Origin: Drosophila miranda
Lineage: Eukaryota > Arthropoda > Insecta > Diptera > Drosophilidae
Direction: 5' to 3'
DNA length: 64,000 nt
Assembly (NCBI RefSeq): GCF_003369915.1
Contig: NC_046676.1
Coordinates: forward strand, 7,595,501-7,659,500
Shown here piece by piece: positions 36,772-46,499 of the stretch (positions within the stretch are counted from its first letter, which is position 1; every line of letters begins with the position of its first letter). Position numbers and translations under genes: made by a program. The notes below the pieces were generated by a model. The model ran no database searches and was not told the DNA's origin. It saw only the letters and a program-made list of their open reading frames with translations.

Positions 36772-38832
36772 TTAATCCACACCGTAGGCCCTTGAGAGCT
36801 TCTCTAACACTTGTGGATTCTTTTTGGGCCAATTCTTGAGCTGTTTTAGTATAGACGACACCACTGTGAAGAAACAAAAAACAGATATTAATTGAGAAAA
36901 TAAGTATAAGCAAGTAAGGTACTTTTTTTCTCCTCAGCTGACATGAGCATGGCCAAAATGGGAAACTCGTCATTTTTGCTAATCTCCAGTAGGACAGATG
37001 CCGTTGCGGGCTCTTTTTCAGGCACGTAAAAGTCCTGAATGGTACACAACAAATCGTTGAATGTGTCCGAATCAAAACCGGCTCCCAGAATTTTACACAG
37101 ATTTTGTATGTCTATAGATTTTAAGTACTGATATTTCTGATTTGGAGATAGCTCTTTCCAGGTTATGTAGAACTGGGCCGTACCGGCTGGGGCTGGCGGC
37201 AATGCTCGCTGTAATAATACTGCAAGTTAAACCCACTTCCATATAAAAAAAACACACATAATCGTCTTACCTCCATTGGAGTGGCACCCCCAACCGTCTT
37301 GATATTTGAAGCAGATTCGATTTCGGGCTCATTTTCTGTGTCTTTGTTTGAAGTTTTTGATGTCTTTAGAGGAGCTGCTGATGGTTTATTATCAATCAGT
37401 GCATCTTTTTTCGTATCTTTAGAAACTTTAGCATCTTTGCTTGGGTTTTGTGATAATTGTTTCACTTCGTTCACTGGATCTTTGTTTAGATTTGTTGATG
37501 TTTTTGGAAGGTCAGCCGACGGTTTGGCTTCTTTCACCGCATCTGGCAGGGTCTGTTTGGTATCACTGTTTGAATTTTGAGATGTCTTTAGAGAAGAAGC
37601 GGACGGTTTTGCATCAGTTGCCGTATCTTTTCTTAGGTTTGGCGATTTCTTTACAGACGAAGCGGACGGTTTAGAATCAACAGATTCCACTATCGGCGTT
37701 GCTGTTGGGGGATCTCGGTTTGGCTGATTTTCCGGCAAGTCTTCCTTTTTAATCTCTTTGTATGGACCGCAATAGCTGTTGAAGATTTTGTCAATGTCTT
37801 CGTCTGAGATGCGTAAAGGCTGGGCCTCATCAGTGGAGGGTCTGGGGGAAACAATATCTGTTATGGTCACTCGACGCATCGATTTCTTGGAGCGTTTGTA
37901 AACCGGCTTCTCGATCGGCAATATGTCAATTAGGTCAGGACGGTCCGCGCTAAAATTGGGACCGGTTTTTGTGGCTGAAATTAAAAACGAAGAATAATAT
38001 TTAACAACAATAAATGAAAATACTATTAATATCGTACTTGATGTTATTTCATTTCCCTCTTACCATTTTTACGTAAGCGCTCGTTTATGCGTGCCAAACT
38101 CTGTTTGCCCTCTATGTTTTTGGGATCAAGGGCCAGCACTGTTGTGCAGTCCTTAAGCGCTTCCATATTGTTGCCGAGCGATTCATTCGCCTGCATCCGT
38201 CTGTAGTAGGCCTTCACGCAGAGCTTGTCTAGGCTAATGGCAGCCTCACAATCATCCACGCAACTGTCAAAGCTGTCGCAATAAAATTGGTTATTGCTGG
38301 AACATTCTACACCCCATGACCCCATCTTACCGCTCCTGCTTAATGTAGCACAGGGCTCTATTTATGTAATAGACGGGATCGTACGGATAAACCTCCACGG
38401 CTTCTGTGTACGCCTCGATGGCTCTGTCGTATTCTCCCTGCTTCACATAGTTATTGCCGCGGTCCTTTATGTCGTTGGCCTTCTTGTGCTGCCGAGCCAC
38501 CGGATCCCCGGGCGGATCTTTCTTCTCAGTAGGAGTACCGGCCGCTGAACTACTGGGGCTCTGCTGCTCGGCTTTTCCTGTTTTCTGCACATGACTGCGC
38601 ACCGGCATACTCTGCAACAAATGAGAATACGAAAACAATATAAAAACACATGCATGTGAGTCTGCACATTTAAGCTTACAGTATTGGCGGCAGCGGCGGG
38701 CGCCTTCTTCAGTTCCATTTCTTTGTTCTTGATGTCCTTCTCCCACGAGTACAGATCTTTCAACGAACTTTGTAACTCCTTGGCATTCTGACGCACCTGG
38801 CGTTGCATTTCAAAGGCCTTTTCTGCGCTCAT
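36772..38832 (-). CDS. spag: Spaghetti/RPAP3, TPR co-chaperone of Hsp90 (R2TP)
   Basis: Fly RPAP3 (spag) brings Hsp90 and Hsp70 to the R2TP complex for assembly of RNA polymerases, snoRNPs and PIKK kinases. Exons (minus strand): 38832-38680, 38611-38331, 38272-38064, 37974-37271, 37208-36923 and 36863-36772. They total 1,725 bases, 574 residues. The N-terminus MSAEKAFEMQRQVRQNAKEL leads a coiled coil. A three-repeat TPR domain (about 92-205) contains KDRGNNYVKQGEYDRAIEAY and the carboxylate-clamp type KAYYRRMQA. A long Ser/Lys/Asp-rich linker in exon 4 has internal repeats of the KPSASxLKTS type. The RPAP3 C-terminal domain (TAQFYITWKELSPNQKYQYL, about 455-550) binds the AAA+ helicases in the family. 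The end (KKMVSSILKQLKNWPKKN) is recovered only after splicing at 36923/36863. For exon 5 the nearer acceptor TATTACAG at 37209 was chosen because the farther one breaks frame. Confidence 0.95.
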
Positions 38833-38856
38833 TTCAATTTATTTTTCTTTTTTTCT

Positions 38857-38858
<2 letters not shown>

Positions 38859-38888
<30 letters not shown>

Positions 38889-39345
38889 CTTAGGATTTAA
38901 GTTACCAAGCTACCCGTGAGTAGCCTTTTGAAGGTGGAAATTGCCAAGTCAAAGAATAGAAGATGTTGGAGTACTGTTTATAGCTTTACATCAATTTCGT
39001 CGATGAATTCAATTAGTGTTTGGTACGCGCTGATGTTTTCTTTTTCAAAGAATTTGTAAATATCATTATATTTTCTTAGAGATGGGAAGTTTTGCCTTGT
39101 TGTGTTGTACTTTGTACAATTGAAAATTAAATGCGAGGCGTTATCGATACTATCGCATGTATCACATATGTTACTAGGAACTACATGCATTTTGGCTAGA
39201 GTGTGCCTATCGAATGCGTTACCACTAAGCAGTCTGTTGATTCTTTTAGCGTCAATGGCTTTAATAGGCTCTGCACACTGAGCCCATCCCGGGGGAATGG
39301 TGGGATTTTTTGACAGATGTGAAACTCCGATTCACACTGCCACCA
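38859..39345 (-). mobile_element. 5'-truncated I-clade-like LINE, 3' end with poly-A tail
   Basis: On the minus strand an open frame reads IPPGWAQCAEPIKAIDAKRI..RLLSGNAFDRHTLAKMHVV and then the CCHC-like tail C-D-T-C..H-L-I-F-N-C that closes RNase H-bearing LINE ORF2 proteins. It stops at 38978. About 90 bases of 3' UTR follow (GGCTACTCACGGGTAGCTTGG) and then an unbroken poly-A of 30 (T run 38859-38888 on plus). The 5' limit is unclear, near 39310-39345. It is strongly 5'-truncated, so not autonomous. A clean target duplication was not found. The tail ends 26 bases before the spag ATG, in the same orientation. Confidence 0.75.
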
Positions 39346-39435
39346 TCCACCATCCACCATCCGTCAAAAACAGCTGATGCCAATAACAAGTTCATTAAAT
39401 TTGCGCGGAAGATTTATTAATTCTTGGTTCTTATA

Positions 39436-40889
39436 ATGGATGATGAAGATATAGCAATTATTTCGGCTGTGGCTCAACAGCAAAATATTTTCTTGCACCA
39501 ACTAATAATGTTGCTGTCAATGAATAATGATGATGACGATGATGACTTTAACATTGACGAGGATGAGATGACCCAGATGACTGCCATAAAAACACAAAAG
39601 CCAGGAAGATTATGGTCGTTTGTGAGTACTTCTACTAACTTCAACCATAGTTTAAAGTACAAGGACATATTTTATGGTTTTAGAAGCGGTTCGGGACATT
39701 TTGGGAGAAAGATGTACCAGAAAACAACAAGGCGTTTTTCAAAGAGAGTTTCCGAATGGAGAGGCCCTGCTTTGATATTTTAGTGAATCGGCTTGAAGTG
39801 CTGCGAAAGAAGGACACCAACTGCCGAGCTGCAATTCCTTTGGAAAAGCGCATCGCCATTGCGCTATATACTTTGGGCTCGTCCTCTGAGTACCGAACAG
39901 TTGGCAGGCTTTTCGGTGTAGCTCCAAACAGTGTGTGTAATATCCTGCACGAGTTTTGCAGAGCACTTATCGACGAGTTTTCGAAGGAGTACATGTCGCC
40001 CAATTACCTAACTTCCGACAAAATTGATGAGTGCGTAAAGGGATTCGAGGCAATTGGGTTTCCTCAGTGCCTAGGTGCAATTGGTAGGAAATCAATAAGA
40101 ACTTCAGCAATATGTTTACATATAAATTGGTTTTTAAACTTCCTTTTTATTCTAGATGGATGCCACATCGAAATAAAACCACCAGCACCTGAGGCAGTAG
40201 ACCACCATAACTATAAGGGCTGGTATTCCACAGTCTTGTTTGCCCTAGTGGATTATAGGTATGCAAATATCTTGCACAAAAATATGTATTTAGCAAGTTG
40301 GTTTAATGTCCTAAATTATTTAAATCCGATTCTTTTTAGATACAGATTTACATATGTAAATATCGGCTCTGCAGGAAGGTGCAATGACTAGATGATATAC
40401 CAGAAGTCAAGCCTTGCAAAACATATCGAAGCATCGGCATTACTCCAAGAGAAAGCCAAGGAAATAAGCGGAGTAAACGTCCCTGTAATGCTTATCGGGG
40501 ACTCGGCATTTAGGTTTTCTAAAAAGCTGATGAAACCTTACCCGTTTTCCACAGTCGCCTCTTTGGAACAGCGCACGTTTAACTACAACCTTTCCAAAGC
40601 TAGGCGAGTGGTGGAAAAAGCATTTGGGCAATTAAAAGCCAGATTTCGAATAATCGGAAAAGGTCTTGATAGCCACCACAAAAATAATAGCGCCATAATA
40701 ATGAGCTGTTGTATTTTACACAATATATTAAATATGCACAACAGCGCGATTAATGAAAATTGGGAGCTTGCAACAAATGAGCAGCGCGAACAGCCCGATA
40801 CCAGCAACAGTTCTGCTGACTTTAATCAGTCAGCAGAACAGATACGATCTGCAATCGCAAAATATTGTGTAGACCGTAATGAAAATTAA
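39436..40889 (+). pseudogene. PIF/Harbinger transposase-like gene with one in-frame stop
   Basis: Exons 39436-39621, 39684-40083, 40156-40258 and 40340-40889 sum to 1,239 bases (413 codons), all with GT-AG introns. The protein is a DDE_4 nuclease of the HARBI1/PIF type. An acidic N-terminus (poly-Asp near residue 35) is followed by a helix-turn-helix (SEYRTVGRLFGVAPNSVCNI). The first catalytic Asp is in GAIDGCHIEI, the second in GRCND, and the Glu in RRVVEKAFGQLKARFRI. A TAG at 40389-40391 interrupts it directly after GRCND, where relatives have Ser or Thr; TCG to TAG would be one change. Everything after the stop stays open to the TAA at 40887. It could be a decaying transposon, or a domesticated gene of the Drosophila PIF-like type recently lost or read through. 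No terminal inverted repeats were found. Confidence 0.8.
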
Positions 40890-40893
40890 AAAC

Positions 40894-41252
40894 TTATTTA
40901 TTTTTATTTTTTAAAACTTCTAATAAGTCGTTCTGGAATTTTGTTTGGATGCTGATCAAGTCCTGCACCATCTTCTCCTGCCTAACGTCGTGCTCCTCCA
41001 TCTTTCTGTGGTGGTCCTTTTGTTGTTCGAGACGCTCCTGGGCGATCTCTGCCAGCCACGAAATGTCGGTCTTTTTCTTTTTCTTTGGCGGACGCCCAGA
41101 CAAGGTGCTGGAGCTACAAGATCCGTCCAGGTCCATCTCAATAATATCCGAAAAGTGCTCATCAGGATCTGCAATGAACACCTTAAATGAAATATATTTT
41201 TTTAGCAATAAATTAATAAAACTTACTGTCGTTGTCCAATGTGCTCTGCTCC
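40894..41252 (-). CDS. Partner ORF of the PIF element, coiled-coil with AT-hook-like basic motif
   Basis: It starts MEQSTLDND at 41252. The first exon runs to about 41226 with donor ACA/GTAAGT. The second starts at 41170 after TTGCAG (A+AT gives Asn) and runs NPDEHFSDIIEMDLDGS to the stop at 40894-40896. It carries a basic GRPPKKKKKTD and a long Gln/Glu/Lys coiled coil, and encodes about 100 residues. PIF elements and their domesticated Drosophila derivatives come with a second MADF/Myb-like gene. Here only the tail is present and no MADF domain is seen. It is tail-to-tail with the transposase, the stops 4 bases apart. The sequence just upstream turns into the inverted duplication, so the 5' part may have been cut off. 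Confidence 0.5.
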
Positions 41253-41362
41253 ATGTTGTTTGCACTCAAGATGCCAAATCAGCGAACTTCAGTTCAGCGC
41301 CCTGAATGTGACGGTCAACCGGCGGTAATCTGCGGCACATGCCGCAAGATCAGCATTATCGC

Positions 41363-41902
41363 TTCCACTAGCCCGTTTGCACACTCCGCCGACCCGCACA
41401 CAATCTTGCACCTGCCATAGCCCATTCTAGCAACCTCCCCGATATCGCTAATGCCCTGTTTCAGCAGCAGATCTGATAGATCAAACTGGTTTATAGCAAT
41501 TCTGGCATTATTCGCACTCATTTTGTCGATACAAACAATGTATGTGCCTTTATGCCCCTCCTAATACTTGTTAACGATGATTTTGCGGTTACTTCCGTTT
41601 TTCGTACTCACGGAAGCCACACAAACCGCGTCAGTCTTCTCTCTCTCTTTCGTCGTAGAAATGTTTGATGTCATGCTTGTTGTCGTGTTCGTGGACATGT
41701 TTGTCGACACGTTCGTCGACAAGTTTGGTTTCTTGCACAGCAGTTTAGAAGCCAAAAGCTGCGGAGCCGTTTTTGCCGCCATCTTTACTCCTATCCGCAT
41801 GGCGGATTTAGCTTCTCCTTCCCTTTTTTTCAGCGTTTCCATGCGAATTTTAACTCCCGTCGCCTTCTCCGTGGCCATCCTTGTCTTTCCTATGCTTGCC
41901 AT
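41363..41902 (-). mobile_element. I-clade LINE ORF1 fragment (left copy, with stop)
   Basis: On the minus strand the frame from 41902 reads MASIGKTRMATEKATG, a Lys/Thr/Ser-rich stretch, then SNRKIIVNKY and a TAG at 41560-41562. The right copy reads on at this point (YYEGHKGPYIV). Beyond the stop the homologous INQFDLSDLLLKQGISDIGE and GYGRCKIV follow, typical of the gag-like ORF1 of I-type LINEs. Homology with the right arm ends at 41363, inside ORF1. Confidence 0.6.
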
Positions 41903-42189
41903 GCTTCTCAGGGTCCAGACGGAGTTCCAAGAGCCGTTTTAAGAGTTATTCCGGAACGCCATGCAGTAAATTCCAGGTTTTTCGACTAAATTGATGAAGC
42001 TTTGGGAATTTCTTCGCGCCGTCTTCGTAGGCGTGTGAGGCACCCCCAGAAGCTTCGGAAAATGTATTTTTGATTAAAACTATCAGCGAACGTCTTGAAA
42101 TATGTTAATTTTTTCCTTCCGCAAACAATTTTAGGTACGCGCCATACCAGTGATTTTGCTTACTTTTATTATTCACTTTTATTTTCATA

Positions 42190-43465
42190 CGTGCAATGGT
42201 AAACAGACACTCAGAAAACCGAAACTACGTCACAAATTTAAAAATATGCCGAAAATATACTGAGGTATTATTTGTATTCAAGCTGAATCAAATTGCTTTC
42301 GGTTGAATACTAGCTAGCAACGACTATCAGCACTGAACACATATTTTTAACCGATAATCTAATCAATTTTATATAAAAGTGGCTAATTTTAAGTACCATC
42401 TTTATTGGCATTGTTTATAAAATAGGGTTTCAATAAAAAATGTCAACAATTTCCACTAAGTTTATTTCTTTACATGGTAACTACCCATTTGCTATATATT
42501 AAAATCATTTTTATAAAGGGGAATATGTGTACTTTTCAAAATTGTTGGCCCGTTCTTTTCCATATAAGCCCCATGGAAGCGCCAGTGTGAAAAACCCCCG
42601 TTATGCATATTTTTACATTCCTTTTTTTTATATTTTTGAAAACATTGAGATTTTGATGGCAAGTGATCAAGATTTCGATGATTTCCCGCATTAATAATCG
42701 ATGTGGCTCTAAATTGCATTTTTACACGACTTCTACATTGGGGCATTGGCCAAGAGGGTGAGTGCATAACCTTAATATACTGGAAAATACTATGGAAAGT
42801 ATTTTTATATTTTGCAAGGTGTGTGAGCCAGACATTGTGGCAAGAAAATTAGTGTACTAAGTGACTTGGCGATAAAATATACGGTCTGAAATATGCCACA
42901 TATACCCACTTAAGACCCCTCTATTTAAACAGTCATTGTAGATACCTCCTATTCCTTCTTTTACTCACAAAAAAAAACCCACTATATCCACGATTTTCAC
43001 TATTTTCGGTGCAATATTAAAATACCCCTTTGGCATACAATGGGCTAATCGTTCTGTGATTTGATATTATTAGCTTGCTAGGACTTTATAGCTGAACATG
43101 AAGTTTATCCGATTGATAGATTATTTTTCTAAAATAGTAGCCAACTTTTGCTAGTCATTCTTATTGGATTTGTTTAGAATTTTCACGAGTTTTCAAAGTA
43201 AAAATTTTGAAAAATATACCGCTAAAAATTATTGTGTAAAAAAAGCACTACCTTTAAAAAAACTGCATACAAAATACCAGATTAAATTGTTAAACAAATT
43301 CTAAGTCCCCAATCTATCAAAAAAAGTTTCCTTGCCAGGTAAAAAAGAGGTAAATATTATTATTATAAGTATTATTTTCCGCGGTCTAACTCGAGTTGTT
43401 ATCCAGTTTAAATAAAGGGGCTTAAGTGGGCTAAGTTCGTTTTTTCATCGGTATGGCACGCTGAA
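42190..43465 (+). repeat. Dispersed repeat, copy E (in left arm)
   Basis: It contains CGTCACAAATTTAAAAATATGCCG, TTTCGGTTGAATACTAGCTAGC, CCATCTTTATTGGCATTG, CCCACTTAAGACCCCTCTATTTAAACAG and, at the right, TTCCGCGGTCTAACTCGAGTTGTTATCCAGTTTAAATAAAGGGGCTTAAGTGGGC read as separate blocks. It may be two nested or head-to-head units. It fills the space between the LINE fragment and the mars copy. Confidence 0.6.
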
Positions 43466-43535
43466 AGGGCGCCATTCTTAAGAAGCGTCCCTCCATTTTT
43501 TTTAAACTCCTAAATAATTACTGCTCGACGTCATA

Positions 43536-45534
43536 ATGCAGCGCCACAGGGAATTATATAAACAGCAATCACTTCACTTTCAGCCCACGCAATTTCAATG
43601 AGCAGAACCGGGATCTCCAGAATGCGGCGCGTGCAAAACAGCGCGAGGATCGTTTTCAAAGCAACCGCATTATTAGTGTTAGTCCAACTCCCGTCAAGCG
43701 TGCGGCACCTATACCGCCCTCAGAGGAGGCGCAGCCACGCCTTACCTATGTCGCACCTCCTAAGGAGAATCGAAAACCAGAGCTGCCTCAGCAGCAGAGG
43801 AACCCCACCCGGGACCTTTACATAAAGCGCTTCGTGGATTGGAAGGCTGCCAGGAAGGAACAAACAAAGAACGAGCAAATTGCTCGTCGTGGTCAAAAGA
43901 TGTTCACATATAAAACCGAAACCCCCAGAAAGAGCAGGAGAACGCTCCGGCATTTGTGCCGCCAAAAAGGCACTCCTTATATGTTTTGGCAAAAAAAACT
44001 CAGTGTACGCAGACGGCAGCGGAGAGGAAACAGCCTTTGGCAACCCAATTGCGTACCCAGGGTCATCCATCCAGATTGCGCGCTCAGCCTGCGGCAACCA
44101 TGGCAAAGCTGCAACATGCAACGTCGCGTCCTCAACCGGTCACTGTGAAGACCCAAACATCAAACATGAAACATCAAACATCAGCAAGGAATGTCCAGCC
44201 AGCCACAGTGAAGCCTGCACCTTCACGTGCATTGCCCTTGAAGCCTACAGCAGGCCCAAAGCCCAAGGCAGCAGATTTGGTCGTTGGACCTTCTGCAAAT
44301 GGGGTTGTTCATTTGCCAAATGTGAGGACGCAACCATTCGAAAAGCCGGCCGTGAGTAAGCCCACCTTAAAAATACCAGCAGTGAAACCAAAGCCCATTC
44401 AAGGAGGCGGCGGAGGGGGAGCTGCGGGAAAATTTAAGTCGACCCCAGTAGCAAAAGGGCCGGCAATAAAAAACAAGCTTGCCAGCCAATTGTCGACCAG
44501 AATGAAGGCCAAGAGCAACGTCAGCAAGTACGTAGGTCTTCAAAAGAATGTTCGAAATCGGCCGGAGCTGATGAGAGAGTTGGTTGAGGCTGGGACCACT
44601 GAACTCCCACTGCCTCCCAATACGCCGCTGGAAGAGAAGATAAGTTTCCCTGCTCTGGCCACATTCACGCAGTGCAAGACGAACAATTGCAGTCAAGAAA
44701 TGATAGAAGCCTTGGGTGAGATTTCAAATCTGAGTCCAGTGGGTCCAATGAGCAGCCACCGAGATTCGAAAGCGAAGCGGAAATTTGACTTTTCTAGGTA
44801 CTCTTTGATAAAAACGGCAGCTGAAGAGAGTTTGATCTTGGATCCATATCTGGCTATGGGTAAGTACAACAGGAATAAAATGGAGTAAAATGTAATATTA
44901 TTGGTTTCCAGATCCAGATGATAAAGAACAAGAAAATTCTACTCTGAAGCCAGCTGCGGAGCAAACCCCTCCTCGCAGGATTTCCAATGAGAAGCCCAAC
45001 TACTTAAGTCCGTATGTGAGCGTCTCGCGCGGTAAAGTGAACTCTCGCTGTGAGCGTGAGAAGCGAAACAGCATGTATTTGCCCGGTGAGGAGACTCCTG
45101 TTGCCAATCGGCGGGCCCTCGAGTCGGTGCTCTACTTTCGCATACAGCTGGAGAATGAGATTCGACGACTGCGAGATATCTGCAGCGAGTGGGAAGCCTA
45201 TAGCAAGGAGAATGAGGCGCATCTGGTTGAGACGGGCGGCATAGATATGATCAATGTGGCCATTGGACAGACAAATTTGCTCTCTACCAAGAAATTGATG
45301 CAGTTCAGCGGTCTGATTGACCGTTGCGAGGCGGGAGCTACGGGCAAGAACCATCGACCCTACGATGGCAGCGAGGAGACGAAACCCGTCCAGGCAGAGG
45401 ATCTGGAAGGGTGGTGGGACATGCTGCGACTCCAGAGTGAGAATGTTGACAAGCGCTTTGATAACTTGAAGCGATGGAAACAGAACAATTGGCAGGACCA
45501 ATTGCCGGCCCTTTTGCTACTGCGGTCGACTTAA
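43536..45534 (+). pseudogene. mars: mars (HURP/DLGAP5 family) copy with N-terminal frameshift
   Basis: Mars is the fly HURP relative that stabilises spindle microtubules. An N-terminal frame (SPRNFNEQNRDLQNAARAKQ... to GQKMFTYKTETP) runs from about 43582. At the C-run 43922-43926 one base appears lost, and the native frame resumes as QKEQENAPAFVPPKRHSLYV. Without the correction translation ends at 44148. The second frame is open to 44859, then a GT-AG intron (44860-44911), then 44912-45534. The C-terminal part is a GKAP domain: LYFRIQLENEIRRLRDICSE, INVAIGQTNLLSTKKLMQF, and LEGWWDMLRLQSENV. The first in-frame ATG after the shift (44100) would give 460 residues. A possible start MQRHRELYKQ at 43536 is also out of frame with the next segment. 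The retained intron argues for DNA-level duplication, not retroposition. Confidence 0.75.
44468..45500. other. Spacer of the inverted duplication (unique 3' part of the mars copy)
   Basis: These 1,033 bases between the arms hold the mars 3' half with its intron and most of the GKAP domain. The last 34 coding bases of that copy fall in the right arm. Only the left-oriented copy has this part, so the right-arm copy is cut off at the arm edge. Confidence 0.85.
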
Positions 45535-46432
45535 ATTTTCCCGCAGCTCCCCCTCCGCCGCCTCCTTGAATGGGCTTTGGTTTCACTGCTGGTATTTTTA
45601 AGGTGGGCTTACTCACGGCCGGCTTTTCGAATGTTTGCGTCCTCACATTTGGCAAATGAACAACCCCATTTGCAGAAGGTCCAACGACCAAATCTGCTGC
45701 CTTGGGCTTTGGGCCTGCTGTAGGCTTCAAGGGCAATGCACGTGAAGGTGCAGGCTTCACTGTGGCTGGCTGGACATTCCTTGCTGATGTTTGATGTTTC
45801 ATGTTTGATGTTTGGGTCTTCACAGTGACCGGTTGAGGACGCGACGTTGCATGTTGCAGCTTTGCCATGGTTGCCGCAGGCTGAGCGCGCAATCTGGATG
45901 GATGACCCTGGGTACGCAATTGGGTTGCCAAAGGCTGTTTCCTCTCCGCTGCCGTCTGCGTACACTGAGTTTTTTTTGCCAAAACATATAAGGAGTGCCT
46001 TTTTGGCGGCACAAATGCCGGAGCGTTCTCCTGCTCTTTCTGGGGGTTTCGGTTTTATATGTGAACATCTTTTGACCACGACGAGCAATTTGCTCGTTCT
46101 TTGTTTGTTCCTTCCTGGCAGCCTTCCAATCCACGAAGCGCTTTATGTAAAGGTCCCGGGTGGGGTTCCTCTGCTGCTGAGGCAGCTCTGGTTTTCGATT
46201 CTCCTTAGGAGGTGCGACATAGGTAAGGCGTGGCTGCGCCTCCTCTGAGGGCGGTATAGGTGCCGCACGCTTGACGGGAGTTGGACTAACACTAATAATG
46301 CGGTTGCTTTGAAAACGATCCTCGCGCTGTTTTGCACGCGCCGCATTCTGGAGATCCCGGTTCTGCTCATTGAAATTGCGTGGGCTGAAAGTGAAGTGAT
46401 TGCTGTTTATATAATTCCCTGTGGCGCTGCAT
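45501..46432 (-). pseudogene. mars: Truncated mars 5' fragment
   Basis: It mirrors the 5' part of the left mars copy, including the same C-run deletion (here 46042-46046), and lacks the intron and the GKAP domain. At the arm edge the frame runs into antisense of the other copy's C-terminus. It is non-functional as a mars gene. If transcribed it could pair with the left copy's transcript. Confidence 0.8.
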
Positions 46433-46499
46433 TATGACGTCGAGCAGTAATTATTTAGGAGTTTAAAAAAAATGGAGGGACGCTTCTTAAGAATGGCGC

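Larger units (their letters stand above)
41363..44467 (+). repeat. Left arm of a 3,105-base inverted duplication
   Basis: It matches the reverse complement of 45501-48605. Paired coordinates always sum to 89,968 (checked at both ends and at several internal points), so there is no net insertion or deletion. In the parts I compared I saw only single-base differences, at 41394, 41545, 41561, 41769, 41794, 44334 and 44445. Several matching ORFs are identical in both arms. Outer to inner it contains an I-clade ORF1 fragment, the dispersed repeat, and the 5' part of a mars copy. Confidence 0.92.

Noticed and set aside
42492-42767. 91-codon ORF repeated in both palindrome arms (also 47201-47476)
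   Set aside because: It lies inside the dispersed repeat, is AT-rich and low complexity, and is duplicated only because the arms are identical.
43598-44148. ORFs on other frames over the mars copy (75 and 104 codons)
   Set aside because: They are frame shadows; the residue pattern of mars and the GKAP frame explain this region.
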